From Actinomycetota bacterium (GTDB lineage Bacteria > Actinomycetota > Acidimicrobiia > Acidimicrobiales > Microtrichaceae), in NCBI GenBank assembly GCA_016870275.1, contig VGBZ01000003.1:62001-126000 (forward strand): 64,000 nt of DNA. Reading direction: 5' to 3'. Position numbers and translations under genes: made by a program. Below the pieces are notes generated by a model. The model ran no database searches, had not been told where the DNA came from, and was given only the letters and a program-made list of their open reading frames with translations. This document shows, in pieces, positions 33,671 to 43,259 of this stretch. Each line of letters opens with the position of its first letter. The stretch's first letter is position 1.

Positions 33671-34582
33671 TCACTCGACGCCCGGCGAACCGAGCACGAT
33701 GCAACCGGAGCGGATGTGCACCAGTCCGTCAGCGGCGAGCGAGTCGACCACGGCCTCCACCTCGTGATCGTCGCGATCCCCCCACTCGAGGACTGCGGCG
33801 ACGTCGTGGCAACGAACCGGGGCGACGGCCACTGCCCGGAGCAGGCGGCCCCGGGCCTGCCGGGCGGAACCGGCGAACGGCGCCTGCGGCGTGGACACCC
33901 CTGCGGACCGGGCGGCGGGGTCAGGCGCTGGCCATCCAGAACGCGCCCAGGCGCAGGTGCGTCGGACCGGACAACCCGTGCACTCCGGGTCCGTCGGCCG
34001 GCAGCGCAGCGCCCCCAGGTCGAGCAGCCCCTGGTTCCAGGCCCACCCGTGGCCGGCGGGCACCCAGGCGTCGGCCGCGGCCTGGGCCCGGGCTGGGGTG
34101 AGTCGCTCCCCCGCCCGCCGGGCGAGCACCCGACCGGTGTTGGTGTCGACGACGGCGACGTCCTGTTCGAAGGCGAACGCCAGCACGGCACGGGCCGTGT
34201 ACGGGCCGATGCCGGGCAGAGCGAGCAGGTCGTCGAGGTCACCGGGGACCGTCCCGCCGTGGCGCTCGACGACGAGCGTCGCCGTGGCGTGCAGGTTGCG
34301 GGCCCGACGTGGGTAGCCGAGCCCGACCCAGGCCCGGAGCACCTCGTCGAGCGGCGCCGCAGCGCAGGCGGCCGGGTCGGGGTAGGCGGCGATGAAGGCC
34401 TCGTAGTGGGCGACGACGCGGTCCGCCTGGGTCTGCTGCAGCATGACCTCGGCCACCAGCACCCGCCACGGGTCGCGGGTCCGTCGCCACGGCAGGTCCC
34501 GCCGGTTCGCCTCGGCCCAGGTGAGGACCCGGCGCTGCTCGGCGGTCGGCTCCGACGCCCCGGTCGACGACCGACGGCTCAC
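33671..34582 (-). CDS. mutY: A/G-specific adenine glycosylase MutY
   Basis: 303 residues from GTG 34582. RRDLPWRRTRDPWRVLVAEVMLQQTQ, the hairpin LPGIGPYTARAVLAFAF and VVDTNTGRVLARR give the glycosylase core with catalytic Asp. The Fe-S ligands C-x6-C-x2-C-x5-C are complete (CRPTDPECTGCPVRRTC). It removes A opposite 8-oxoG. The C-terminal NUDIX-like domain is short, as in actinobacterial MutY. Its GTG overlaps the TGA of the methyltransferase gene, which suggests coupled translation. Confidence 0.9.
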   Translation of the reverse strand: MSRRSSTGASEPTAEQRRVLTWAEANRRDLPWRRTRDPWRVLVAEVMLQQTQADRVVAHYEAFIAAYPDPAACAAAPLDEVLRAWVGLGYPRRARNLHATATLVVERHGGTVPGDLDDLLALPGIGPYTARAVLAFAFEQDVAVVDTNTGRVLARRAGERLTPARAQAAADAWVPAGHGWAWNQGLLDLGALRCRPTDPECTGCPVRRTCAWARSGWPAPDPAARSAGVSTPQAPFAGSARQARGRLLRAVAVAPVRCHDVAAVLEWGDRDDHEVEAVVDSLAADGLVHIRSGCIVLGSPGVE

Positions 34583-35358
34583 GCGTCGAGCAGGGCGCAC
34601 TGGTCCAGGACCGTGTGGTGCGGGTAGTCGAAGGTTCCCGTCAGCCCGACGTCCTCCCGCAGCAGCGTCGCCGCCTCCCGCAGCAGGGCCGCCTGGCGTT
34701 CCGGGGGCAGGACTGCGACGAACGAGATCGAACGGACACGGTCCAGGACGCCGTCCACGGTGGTCGCCACCGGGTTGTCGAAGCGTTCCTCCTGCACCGG
34801 GCCGAACCCGCCCGCCGAGTCGATCACCCCGGGCCAGCGGTGCTCGTCGTGCTGGGAGTACGGGCGACCGCCGGCGTGCCGCTCCACCAGGTCGTCCAGC
34901 GCCGTCACCCACCCGACGGACGCGTCGCGAACGTTCCAGGCCAGCACCAGCCAGCCGCCCGGACGGAGCACCCGACGGACCTCGGCGAGCGCCGACGCGG
35001 CATCGAACCAGTGGAACGCCTGGGCGACCGTCACCAGGTCGAACGCGGCATCACGGACCGGAAGGGACTCGGCGACGCCGCGGGTGCAGGGCACCGCCGG
35101 CAGCGACCGCCGCAACTGCGCCGCCATCTCACCGAGCGGCTCGACGGCGGTGCACTGCAGGCCGGCGCGGGTCAGCTGTCCGGTGAGGATCCCGGTCCCG
35201 GCGGCGACGTCGAGCACCCGGGCGTCCCGGCCGGCCGGTGTCGCCCGGGCCACCTCGACGATCCGGCCGATGGCCGCCCGGGCGTAGGTCGGTCGGATCC
35301 TGGAGTAGGTCGGCGCCGCAGCGGCGAACCCGCCGGCCGCCACCGGATCGACCGTCAC
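34579..35358 (-). CDS. class I SAM-dependent methyltransferase
   Basis: 259 residues. SAM-binding motif I is VLDVAAGTGILTGQL, followed by AVEPLGEM, the motif II region FDLVTVAQAFHWFD and a LRPGGWLVLAW loop. FHWFD is common in the Methyltransf_11-type family that acts on small molecules. The substrate is not indicated. It overlaps mutY by 4 bp, and its start lies 10 bp from the end of the MaoC gene. Confidence 0.85.
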   Translation of the reverse strand: MTVDPVAAGGFAAAAPTYSRIRPTYARAAIGRIVEVARATPAGRDARVLDVAAGTGILTGQLTRAGLQCTAVEPLGEMAAQLRRSLPAVPCTRGVAESLPVRDAAFDLVTVAQAFHWFDAASALAEVRRVLRPGGWLVLAWNVRDASVGWVTALDDLVERHAGGRPYSQHDEHRWPGVIDSAGGFGPVQEERFDNPVATTVDGVLDRVRSISFVAVLPPERQAALLREAATLLREDVGLTGTFDYPHHTVLDQCALLDA

Positions 35359-35368
35359 GGCAGAATGC

Positions 35369-35881
35369 TCAGGCGTCCCAGACGTCGTCGCCGTAGGGGC
35401 GCTTGCGCACCGGGGCGGCGTCGGCCTTCCAGACCATCACCTTGCGCTTGAAGTAACAGACCTCGACTCCGTCCTGATTGAAGCCCTTGGTCTCGACCGT
35501 GACGATGCCACGGTCACCCTTGGACGACTCGCGCTTCTCGAGCACGCGGGTCTCGGCGTAGATGGTGTCGCCATGGAACGTCGGGTTCTTGTGCTGCAGT
35601 GTCTCGATCTCGAGGTTCGCAATGGCCGCACCCGACACGTCGGGGACGCTCATGCCGAGCACCAGCGAGTACACGAGGTTGCCGACCACGACGTTCTTGC
35701 CGTGCACCGTCTCGTTCTGGGCGAACCACTCGTTGGTGTGCAACGGATGGTGGTTCATCGTGATCATGCAGAACAGGTGGTCGTCATACTCGGTGATGGT
35801 CTTGCCGGGCCAGTGCCGGTAGATGTCCCCGGGCTCGAAGTCCTCGAGGTAGCGGCCGAACGGACGGTCGTGGACGGTCAT
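35369..35881 (-). CDS. MaoC-family hydratase, candidate mesaconyl-CoA hydratase
   Basis: 170 residues with a single hot-dog fold. FGRYLEDFEPGDIYRHWPGKTI leads in, and MNHHPLHTNEWFA supplies the hydratase His. The gene is head-to-head with a methylsuccinyl-CoA dehydrogenase-like gene. From memory, a MaoC protein of this size occurs in the Streptomyces ethylmalonyl-CoA cluster next to the same kind of dehydrogenase. That makes hydration of mesaconyl-CoA to methylmalyl-CoA the likely reaction. The proteobacterial enzyme is about twice as long, so other enoyl-CoA substrates remain possible. Confidence 0.75.
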   Translation of the reverse strand: MTVHDRPFGRYLEDFEPGDIYRHWPGKTITEYDDHLFCMITMNHHPLHTNEWFAQNETVHGKNVVVGNLVYSLVLGMSVPDVSGAAIANLEIETLQHKNPTFHGDTIYAETRVLEKRESSKGDRGIVTVETKGFNQDGVEVCYFKRKVMVWKADAAPVRKRPYGDDVWDA

Positions 35882-35972
35882 GTGGGTGCTCCTGTGCTGC
35901 TCGGTCAGGACCGACGGACGGTACCGCCCGGGGCTTGGGAGGCCCAAGTGACTCGGCGGTAACCTGCGGAGC

Positions 35973-37613
35973 ATGACGAACGAGCAGATCGCCACACCCA
36001 CCTCCGCCGACCTGGTCGCCACAGCCACCGTGCTCGACGCAGCACAGGCCGTGGTCGACGCCGGAGTAGGTCGTCTCGCCAAGGACGGGATCGACACCAA
36101 TCAGGTGCTCGCCTACGACGTGGCCCACGCCGCGGCTGCGGTCATGGCCGCCCGGGGGCTCCTCTCCTACGGCTCCCGAGGCGACACCGAGTCGCTGATC
36201 ACTGCGGCGTTCACCGCAGACGCCCTGGCGGACCTGGCCGGCAAGGTCTTCGGCCGGGAGGCCGAGTGGGGCGTCTCCCCCACGGCGCTGGATTCCACCC
36301 GGGAGTTCGTGGCCACCTACCGGGACCCGGCGTTCCTGGCCTCGCTCGCCGACAACGACGGTCCCCGTGGTCTGACCGACGACTTCGAGCTCGTCCAGGA
36401 CACGTTCCGCCGTTTCGCCGAGGAGCAACTCGTCCCGATCGCCGAGCACATCCACCGCGAGAACGCCGACATCCCCGAGGACATCATCACCGGTCTGGCC
36501 GAGATGGGGGCCTTCGGCCTGTCGATCCCCGAGGAGTTCGGCGGTTTCGCCTCGGGTGACGAGTCCGACTACATCGGCATGGTCGTCGCCACCGAGGAGT
36601 TGAGCCGGGGCTCGCTGGGGGCCGGCGGGTCGCTCATCACACGGCCCGAGATCCTGGCCCGGGCCCTCGAGGCCGGTGGCACCGAGGCCCAGAAGCAGGA
36701 GTGGCTGCCCAAGCTCGCCACCGCCGAGGTCATGAACGCCGTGGCCGTGACCGAGCCCGACTACGGCTCGGACGTGGCGGGCGTGAAGGCGACCGCCACC
36801 GACGTCGATGGCGGCTACCTCGTCAACGGCGTGAAGACCTGGTGCACCTTCGGGGCCCGGGCCGATGTCCTCATGCTGCTCGCACGGACCGACCCGGACC
36901 GCAACGCCGGCCACAAGGGCCTGTCGATGTTCATCGTCCCCAAGGAGCGGGGCGACGCCCACGGCTTCGAGCTCACCCAGGACGACGCCGAGAACCACGG
37001 GAACGGCGGCGGGAAGATGGAGGGCCGACCGATCGACACGCTCGGGTACCGCGGCATGCACTCCTACGAGATCGCCTTCGACAACTGGTTCGTCCCCGAG
37101 GCGAACCTGATCGGTGGCGAGGACGGCAAGGGCAAGGGCTTCTACTACCAGATGGCCGGGTTCGAGAACGGCCGCCTGCAGACCGCCGCCCGGGCCGTCG
37201 GCGTCATGCAGTCGGCCCTGGAGCTGGCCCGCCAGTACGCCAAGGACCGGGCCGTGTTCGGCCAGCCCGTGTTCGACTACCAGCTCACCCAGGCCAAGCT
37301 CGCCCGCATGGCGATCACCGTTCAGGGCGCCCGCCAGTTCTCCTACGAGGTGGCCCGCATGATGGCCAAGGGCGAGGGCACGCTCGAGGCGTCCATGATC
37401 AAGGCCTACGTCTGCAAGGCCGCCGAGTGGGTGACGCGTGAGGCCATGCAGATCCACGGCGGCATGGGCTACGCCGAGGAGTACACAGTCAGTCGGCTGT
37501 TCGTCGACGCCCGGGTGCTGTCGATCTTCGAGGGTGCCGACGAGACGCTCTGCTTGAAGGTGATCGCCCGTCAGCTCGTGGCCCGGCACACCAACACCGG
37601 CGGCGCCGCCTGA
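35973..37613 (+). CDS. mcd: (2S)-methylsuccinyl-CoA dehydrogenase-like flavoprotein
   Basis: 546 residues, far longer than the usual 380-residue acyl-CoA dehydrogenase. An N-terminal helical extension (1-130) precedes the standard fold: GAFGLSIPEEFGG, NAVAVTEPDYGSDVAG, VNGVKTWCTFGARADV, RAVFGQPVFDYQLTQAK, IHGGMGYAEEYTVSR and the base-carrying FEGADETL. Length and extension match Mcd of the ethylmalonyl-CoA pathway, which oxidises methylsuccinyl-CoA to mesaconyl-CoA. The divergent MaoC gene and the lyase genes at 40-42 kb support this. The pathway's hallmark ccr gene is not in the window. Confidence 0.82.
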   Translation: MTNEQIATPTSADLVATATVLDAAQAVVDAGVGRLAKDGIDTNQVLAYDVAHAAAAVMAARGLLSYGSRGDTESLITAAFTADALADLAGKVFGREAEWGVSPTALDSTREFVATYRDPAFLASLADNDGPRGLTDDFELVQDTFRRFAEEQLVPIAEHIHRENADIPEDIITGLAEMGAFGLSIPEEFGGFASGDESDYIGMVVATEELSRGSLGAGGSLITRPEILARALEAGGTEAQKQEWLPKLATAEVMNAVAVTEPDYGSDVAGVKATATDVDGGYLVNGVKTWCTFGARADVLMLLARTDPDRNAGHKGLSMFIVPKERGDAHGFELTQDDAENHGNGGGKMEGRPIDTLGYRGMHSYEIAFDNWFVPEANLIGGEDGKGKGFYYQMAGFENGRLQTAARAVGVMQSALELARQYAKDRAVFGQPVFDYQLTQAKLARMAITVQGARQFSYEVARMMAKGEGTLEASMIKAYVCKAAEWVTREAMQIHGGMGYAEEYTVSRLFVDARVLSIFEGADETLCLKVIARQLVARHTNTGGAA

Positions 37614-37623
37614 ACGTCAGTGG

Positions 37624-38715
37624 TCAACCCGGTCGGTCGAACGCCAGCACCGACCTCACTGCCACGAGGTCCTCGGCAGCGACACGGTTGCGACCGATCC
37701 ACAGCGGCGTGCCCTCAGGCAGGTGTGCGTATCCCGCCCGCATCAGGGCGGCGGAGCGGTCAGGGTCGGTCGGCCAGCCCCGTTCGGTCGCTGCCGCCGT
37801 CGTGGCCCCGAGGTCGCATCGGTTCCGGCGCACCCAGGTCGACAGGTGGTCGATGCCGACCAAGAAGTCTCGCTTCGACGCATTGCAGCGGGAGTCGGCG
37901 AGGACGAGGTTCTCAACGGCGTCGTTGGGGAAACGGCTCCACGGCAGGACGTGGTCGACCTGCGCAGCAGCCGGCAGCGGTTCGGCGCAGTAGAAGCACC
38001 GACCGTCCTGCACCTCGGCCAACGAGCCCCGCAGCCAGGCGGGGAACGCAACCCGATCCGCTCCGAAGAGGTGGCGGCGGAGTTGCTCCGACTCGACGTC
38101 GATCCCGTTCCATCTCGCCACCTGACGCACCCAGTGGACCTCAACCAGCGGGCGCACCAGCGAAGCAAGTTGCACCAGCTGGTCGGATGCCCCGTCCCGG
38201 AAACGGATCGACCCTCCCCCGGGCGCGTGCAACCTCCCCAGCGACACGTTCTCAGTCCAGTCCACGTCGTAGAGGAACGGCAGCGGGACGCCACCGAGCA
38301 CCTGGAGTCGCAGCACCGGGAACCGAGCGAAGTTGAGCTCGACCTCGTCGAGGCAGCGTTCGAGCTCCCCGGGTGCCCGTGATCGGGCCGCCTCCAGCGT
38401 GGTGGCGCCACCGGCGGCCAGGTGGAGCGCCAACACGGCGCGGAGGGTCACGGACTTCCCGCTGCTGATCTGCCGGAGTGGTCCGTCCTCGGCGTCGGCA
38501 CCGAGGTAGGAGCGAACCTGCGGCAGGTACAGCCGGACGACCTGCTCCGCCACCACTCGGGTGTGCAACCGCTGCGGCGCCTTGCCGTTCGCGTCGGCGA
38601 GCGACGCAGATGCGTCCAGCAACGCCAGAATCAGGGCCAGCTTGTAGGTCGCGGTCCGCTGGCCCTCGTCGATCACCCTCAGGAGCCGCTCGGCGACGAG
38701 GCCCGGCTCGGACAT
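37624..38715 (-). CDS. HNH endonuclease domain protein
   Basis: 363 residues from ATG 38715. The C-terminal third contains a complete HNH nuclease: RCFYCAEPLP, AQVDHVLPWSRFPNDAVENL and ADSRCNASKRDFL. The preceding 230 residues are helical with no recognised domain. Such solitary HNH proteins are often restriction or defence nucleases, but no methylase or partner is adjacent. Its ATG shares one base with the preceding TGA (TGATG), linking it to the DUF4870 membrane gene. Confidence 0.8.
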   Translation of the reverse strand: MSEPGLVAERLLRVIDEGQRTATYKLALILALLDASASLADANGKAPQRLHTRVVAEQVVRLYLPQVRSYLGADAEDGPLRQISSGKSVTLRAVLALHLAAGGATTLEAARSRAPGELERCLDEVELNFARFPVLRLQVLGGVPLPFLYDVDWTENVSLGRLHAPGGGSIRFRDGASDQLVQLASLVRPLVEVHWVRQVARWNGIDVESEQLRRHLFGADRVAFPAWLRGSLAEVQDGRCFYCAEPLPAAAQVDHVLPWSRFPNDAVENLVLADSRCNASKRDFLVGIDHLSTWVRRNRCDLGATTAAATERGWPTDPDRSAALMRAGYAHLPEGTPLWIGRNRVAAEDLVAVRSVLAFDRPG

Positions 38716-39200
38716 CACACCTCGACGGCGCCGGACACCAGCCGGAGGTTGATCGGGTAGCGGTACCACTCCCCGCGGTTGGCGGCGAGGGCAGCGATGA
38801 TGTGGAACACCACGCCGGCGATCAGCACGATCGGGAACAGCACGAACCCGATGAGCACGAACATCAACAGGCCCGAGACGATCAGCGCAATCGCGAGCGT
38901 GATCGAGAAGTTGAGCGCCTCAGCGGCGTGGTGGCGGGTGAAGCGCTGCTCGGGCTTGGAGATCAGGTAGATGATGAGCGGTCCCCAGAACCCGATCACG
39001 ATCGGGAGCGCCTGCGCGAGCGTCGCCATGCCCTTCTCGGCGTCGATCTGCGCCGGACCGTAGGCCTGCGCCGCGGCCCCGTAGGGAACGGCAGGAACCG
39101 GAGGTGGCGCGGCGTCACCCCACTGGACACCATCCCACCACCGTTGCTGCCCGCTCGGATCCTCGAACCACCCGGGGGGAGTCTGCTGCTGGTCGTTCAC
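38715..39200 (-). CDS. DUF2510-DUF4870 membrane protein
   Basis: 161 residues from a GTG. The N-terminus PPGWFEDPSGQQRWWDGVQW is the DUF2510 Trp-rich motif common in actinobacterial membrane proteins. Then come IDAEKGMATLAQALPIVIGF, SKPEQRFTRHHAAEALNFS and three or four transmembrane helices of the DUF4870/Tic20-like fold. Function unknown. Stop-start overlap with the HNH gene suggests coupled translation. Confidence 0.85.
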   Translation of the reverse strand: MNDQQQTPPGWFEDPSGQQRWWDGVQWGDAAPPPVPAVPYGAAAQAYGPAQIDAEKGMATLAQALPIVIGFWGPLIIYLISKPEQRFTRHHAAEALNFSITLAIALIVSGLLMFVLIGFVLFPIVLIAGVVFHIIAALAANRGEWYRYPINLRLVSGAVEV

Positions 39201-39368
39201 GGTCGCAGCGTAGGTCAGTCGGCGACCGGGTGTGCGCCCGAGGGGGCCCGGGGTGCTGAACTGGCCTCCCACCATCAGGTGGTGAGGACGACTCGACGGA
39301 AGGCCGACCCACGTGCGGAACGACTCCGAGACCAGACGGCGACCGCACGGCGAACGCCAGACGGCACC

Positions 39369-40229
39369 GTGAACGCCACGACCGTCGCCGTCGACTGCCC
39401 GGTCTGCGGGGCTGACGCCATCGACCCCTACGCCGTGGAGAACGGCTTCGAGCTGGTGCGCTGCGGTGGATGCGGCCTGCTCTACGTGACGCCCCGACCC
39501 GACCCGGTCGCCACCGCTGTTGCGCACCAGTACGGCCTGCACGAGGGAGACACCACGCTCGCGGTCACGGGCCGTTACCGGCCCGACCGGGTCCGCCCGT
39601 ACCTGCGCATCCTCCGGGACGTCCACGGAGCATCCCTCCCTCCGACCTGCCGCCGGTGGCTGGACATCGGTTGCGGCCACGGCGAGTTCCTCACCGCCCT
39701 CGGACGATTCGCCGGCGACGACGTCTCGCTCATCGGACTCGAGCCGAACGTGACCAAGGCCCGGGGTTGCGCGGCACGAGGCCTCGACGTCCGCAGCGTC
39801 GGGCTGGAGGAGGTCGACGGGAACTTCTCGACCATCTCGTTGCTGAACGTGTTCTCGCACCTGCAGGATCCGACCGAGTTCATCGCCGGGTGCGTCGCCC
39901 GCTTGGATCCCGGCGGCGAGCTCCTGCTCGAGACCGGCGACACCGCCGACCTGGCTGCTGTGGACCACCCACGTCCGTTGTTCCTGCCCGACCACCTGCT
40001 GTTCGCCAACGAACGGATCGTGCACCGGGTGCTCACCGAGGCCGGACTCCAGGTCCTCTCTGTCCACCACTACTCCGCAGCCTCGGCGGTCCCGGTGCAG
40101 GTGATCCGGGAGTGCCAGCGCGCAGTGCAGCGCGGGGACGTCCCGCCCGTGCTGGCCGCGACGCGTCGGTGGGTGCGGGAACGACGGCGGCGGATCGACA
40201 TGTACATCAGGGCCCGTCGCCCGGACTGA
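39369..40229 (+). CDS. class I SAM methyltransferase with N-terminal zinc ribbon
   Basis: 286 residues from GTG 39369. CPVCGAD and CGGCGLLYVTPRP make a four-cysteine zinc ribbon (10-45), as in Methyltransf_23-type proteins. The SAM motif is RWLDIGCGHGEFLTAL, followed by GLEPNVTKARGCAARG, and the FSTISLLNVFSHLQDP and RLDPGGELLLETG segments complete the fold. Related enzymes modify sugars or natural products; the target here is not indicated. It is convergent with the malyl-CoA thioesterase-like gene. Confidence 0.82.
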   Translation: MNATTVAVDCPVCGADAIDPYAVENGFELVRCGGCGLLYVTPRPDPVATAVAHQYGLHEGDTTLAVTGRYRPDRVRPYLRILRDVHGASLPPTCRRWLDIGCGHGEFLTALGRFAGDDVSLIGLEPNVTKARGCAARGLDVRSVGLEEVDGNFSTISLLNVFSHLQDPTEFIAGCVARLDPGGELLLETGDTADLAAVDHPRPLFLPDHLLFANERIVHRVLTEAGLQVLSVHHYSAASAVPVQVIRECQRAVQRGDVPPVLAATRRWVRERRRRIDMYIRARRPD

Positions 40230-40247
40230 CCCGGTCGGGGCGCCCCG

Positions 40248-41120
40248 TCAGTCCGACAGAGCCTCGATCGCGTCGGCGACGGCGATCGCCCGCCGGGCGT
40301 TGTCGACGTGGAGGTTCTCGATCATGCGCCCGTCTACCGTGACCACGCCCACGCCGTCGGCCAGACCCTGCTCGAACGCCTCGATGACCCGACGCGAGTA
40401 GTCGATCTCCTCGGCCGACGGCGAGTACGCCTCGTTGCACGGCTCGACCTGCGTCGGATGGATCAGCGTCTTGCCGTCGAAGCCCATGTCCGCACCCTGA
40501 GCGCACTCGGCGGCGAACCCCTCGGGGTTCTTCACGTCGTTGTACACGCCGTCGAGAATCACCTTGCCGGCGAACCGGGCGGCGTTCACACACCGCCCCA
40601 GACCCCACAGCAGCGGCGCCCGACCGGGCACGAGCGCGGCGCGGAGTTCTTTGGCCAGGTCGTTGGTCCCCATGACCAGCACCTCGAGGCGCTCCGAGGA
40701 CGTGGCGATCTCCACGGCCCGCTCGACGGCTGACGGGGTCTCGAGCATGGCCCAGATGCGCGTGTGGTCGGGCACGCCCGCGGCCTCGATGATCCACTCG
40801 ACGGCAGCGACCTCCTCGGCCGAGTTGATCTTGGGCACGACGATCCCGGCCGGGCCGGCGGCGGCCGCGGAACGCAGGTCATCCGCGTGCCACTGGGTCT
40901 CGGCCGAGTTCACGCGGATGGTGAGCTCCCGGTTGCCGTACTCCCCCGACGTGACCGCTGCGGCCACCTTCTCGCGGGCGACCTCCTTCATGTCGGGGGC
41001 GACCGAGTCCTCGGTGTCGAAAATGATCGAGTCGCACGGGAGCGCCTTGGCCTTCTCGAGCGCCTTGTCGTTGGCGCCCGGCATGTACAACACGCTCCGG
41101 CGTGGTCGGAGTTCGTTCAC
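40248..41120 (-). CDS. mcl2: CitE-like protein, candidate (3S)-malyl-CoA thioesterase
   Basis: 290 residues in a TIM-barrel CitE fold: RRSVLYMPGANDKALEKAK, IIFDTEDSVAPD (Mg2+ ligand region), WAMLETPSAVERA, VLVMGTNDLAKELRA and MGFDGKTLIHPTQVEP. The NDLAKELR and VDGRMIENLH segments closely match what I recall of Rhodobacter Mcl2, which hydrolyses malyl-CoA to malate and CoA in the ethylmalonyl-CoA pathway. It is 27 bp downstream of the lyase on the same strand, so the two are one operon. Confidence 0.8.
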   Translation of the reverse strand: MNELRPRRSVLYMPGANDKALEKAKALPCDSIIFDTEDSVAPDMKEVAREKVAAAVTSGEYGNRELTIRVNSAETQWHADDLRSAAAAGPAGIVVPKINSAEEVAAVEWIIEAAGVPDHTRIWAMLETPSAVERAVEIATSSERLEVLVMGTNDLAKELRAALVPGRAPLLWGLGRCVNAARFAGKVILDGVYNDVKNPEGFAAECAQGADMGFDGKTLIHPTQVEPCNEAYSPSAEEIDYSRRVIEAFEQGLADGVGVVTVDGRMIENLHVDNARRAIAVADAIEALSD

Positions 41121-41147
41121 GGTTGCTCCCCTCTCACGATCCTCACC

Positions 41148-42209
41148 TCAGAATCCGTAGAGCTCGGCGAGCGACGGGTCGCGCTCGGCGAGCTGGCGGG
41201 CAAGTTCGACGACGACGTGGCACTGCTTGACCGACGCGTCGTCCTCCATCTTGCCGTTCAACATGATCGCGCCGGTCCCGTCGCCCATCGCTGCGATGAC
41301 CTCCTGGGCGTGCGCGACGTCGGCCGGGTCGGGCGAGAACACCCGCTTGGCGATGTCGATCTGCACGGGGTGCAGCGACCACGCGCCGACGCAGCCGAGC
41401 AGGTACGCGTTGCGGAACTGGTCCTCACAGGCGACGGTGTCCTTGATGTCCCCGAAGGGCCCGTAGTACGGGAGGATCCCCGCCATGGCGCAAGCGTCGA
41501 CCATCCGGGCGATCGTGTAGTGCCACAGGTCCTGCTGGAAGCTGGTGCGCTCGGCGTCGTACACGGGACCATCCTCACCCTCCGGCGGATCCTCACGCAC
41601 CAGGTAGCCCGGATGGCCGCCGCCGACACGGGTGGTCTTCATGCGCCGGTTGGCCGCCAGATCGGCCGGACCGAGCGACAGTCCCTGCATCCGAGGCGAC
41701 GCCAGGCAGATCTCCTCGACGTTGGCCACACCGCGCGCAGTCTCCAGGATGGCGTGCACCATCAGCGGCTTCGTCAGGCCGGCCTTCGCCTCGAGCTGGG
41801 CGAGCAGTCGATCCACGTAGTGGATGTCCTCGGGGCCCTCGACCTTGGGGACCATGATCACGTCGAGCTTGTCCCCGACCTCGGTCACGAGCGTGACGAG
41901 GTCGTCGAGCACCCATGGTGAATCGAGGCTGTTGACCCGGGTCCACAGTTGCGTGTCACCGAGGTCGAGTTCACGGGCGACCCGCACCAACCCCTCACGG
42001 GCCGCCTCCTTGGCGTCCATCGGGATGGCGTCCTCGAGGTTGCCGAGCAGGACGTCAGTGGTCGGGGCGATGTCGGGGAGCTTGGCGGTGACCTTGTCGA
42101 GGTGCGGCGGGAAGAAGTGGATCATCCGCGACGGCCGGAACGGGATCTCACGGAGCGGCTCCGGGGCACCCGCTGCGAGCGGCTTGAAGAAGTCCTTGGG
42201 GCTGCGCAT
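41148..42209 (-). CDS. mcl: malyl-CoA / beta-methylmalyl-CoA lyase
   Basis: 353 residues from ATG 42209. [91 protein letters not shown] and [16 protein letters not shown] follow the Chloroflexus malyl-CoA lyase, as I remember it, almost throughout. That enzyme cleaves malyl-CoA, methylmalyl-CoA and citramalyl-CoA. Glyoxylate and acetyl- or propionyl-CoA would be the products. The upstream-extended frame to 42278 is ignored because homology starts at MRSPKDFF. Confidence 0.88.
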   Translation of the reverse strand: MRSPKDFFKPLAAGAPEPLREIPFRPSRMIHFFPPHLDKVTAKLPDIAPTTDVLLGNLEDAIPMDAKEAAREGLVRVARELDLGDTQLWTRVNSLDSPWVLDDLVTLVTEVGDKLDVIMVPKVEGPEDIHYVDRLLAQLEAKAGLTKPLMVHAILETARGVANVEEICLASPRMQGLSLGPADLAANRRMKTTRVGGGHPGYLVREDPPEGEDGPVYDAERTSFQQDLWHYTIARMVDACAMAGILPYYGPFGDIKDTVACEDQFRNAYLLGCVGAWSLHPVQIDIAKRVFSPDPADVAHAQEVIAAMGDGTGAIMLNGKMEDDASVKQCHVVVELARQLAERDPSLAELYGF

Positions 42210-42267
42210 GTCTCCGACGCTAGGTCGACACCCGCCGTCCGGCGAAACCGCCCGGTAGCGTTTCGCC

Positions 42268-43239
42268 GTGCGTGCCATCGTGTGTCGAGAGCTCGGCGAC
42301 CCCGAAACGCTCGAGATGGTGGAGCGAGACTCGCCACCGTGCGGTCCGGGTCAGGTCCGGATCCGGGTCTGGGCGGCCGGGGTCAACTTCGTCGATGCCC
42401 TCTTCGTGCAGGGCCAGTATCAGATCCGCCCGCCGCTGCCGTTCGTCCCCGGGTCCGAGGTGGCGGGCGAGATCATCGAGGTCGGCAGCGAGGTGAACGA
42501 TTGGTCGACGGGTGAACGCGTCGTGGCATCGATCGGCCTGGGTGGGTTTGCAGACGAGGTGCTCGTCGCCGGGAGCGTGCCCGTCCGTCTCCCCGAGCGG
42601 ATCAGCTACGGCCAGGCCGCAACCATGGGCCAGTCCTACTCGACTGCGCTGTTCGCCATGACGCACCGCACTCAGGTCATCGAGGGCGAGTGGATCGTCG
42701 TGGCGGGTGCAGCGGGCGGTCTGGGCCTGGCGTTCATCGACGTCGGCCGGATGCTCGGTACCCGGGTCATCGCCGCAGCCTCGGGGCCGGACCGGCTCCA
42801 TCTGTGCATCGAGCGGGGTGCCCACGAGATCGTGGACTACACCACCGAGAACCTCAAGGTCCGTATCCGGGAGATCACCGGTGGTGGCGCCGACGTGGCA
42901 GCCGATCCAGTGGGCGGGCCCCACGCCGACGCACTCCTGCGCTCACTCGGTGAGGCCGGTCGCCTCCTCGTCCTGGGGTTCGCCAGCGGAGAGATCCCCC
43001 GCCTCCCCGCCAATCAGGTGCTGCTTCGCAACCGCACCGTGGTCGGCGTCGACTGGGGGGCGTGGGCCATGGCGCACCCCGAGGCCCAACGTGAACTGTT
43101 CGCAGAGGTTCTCGCTGCTGTGGATGATCGGCGACTCCAACCCGTCGAGCCGACCACTTACCCCCTCGAAGAAGCCGGAACGGCGTTGCGGGACCTGCTC
43201 GAACGCCAGATCGTCGGCAAGGCCTGCCTCACCACGTGA
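42268..43239 (+). CDS. NADPH:quinone oxidoreductase-type MDR protein
   Basis: 323 residues from a GTG. It is a zinc-free medium-chain dehydrogenase: [32 protein letters not shown], the NADP motif [17 protein letters not shown] and [17 protein letters not shown]. This branch includes QOR and enoyl or crotonyl-CoA reductase-like proteins. Being divergent from the lyase gene by 58 bp it might act on CoA esters of the same pathway, but it is much shorter than crotonyl-CoA carboxylase/reductase. Confidence 0.85.
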   Translation: MRAIVCRELGDPETLEMVERDSPPCGPGQVRIRVWAAGVNFVDALFVQGQYQIRPPLPFVPGSEVAGEIIEVGSEVNDWSTGERVVASIGLGGFADEVLVAGSVPVRLPERISYGQAATMGQSYSTALFAMTHRTQVIEGEWIVVAGAAGGLGLAFIDVGRMLGTRVIAAASGPDRLHLCIERGAHEIVDYTTENLKVRIREITGGGADVAADPVGGPHADALLRSLGEAGRLLVLGFASGEIPRLPANQVLLRNRTVVGVDWGAWAMAHPEAQRELFAEVLAAVDDRRLQPVEPTTYPLEEAGTALRDLLERQIVGKACLTT

Positions 43240-43259
43240 CCGGCCGTTCGGCGCAGGCG

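Noticed and set aside
35784-37589. 600-codon open frame opposite the Mcd-like gene
   Set aside because: Its His/Gly/Leu/Val-rich composition is typical of an antisense shadow; the plus strand encodes a full acyl-CoA dehydrogenase.
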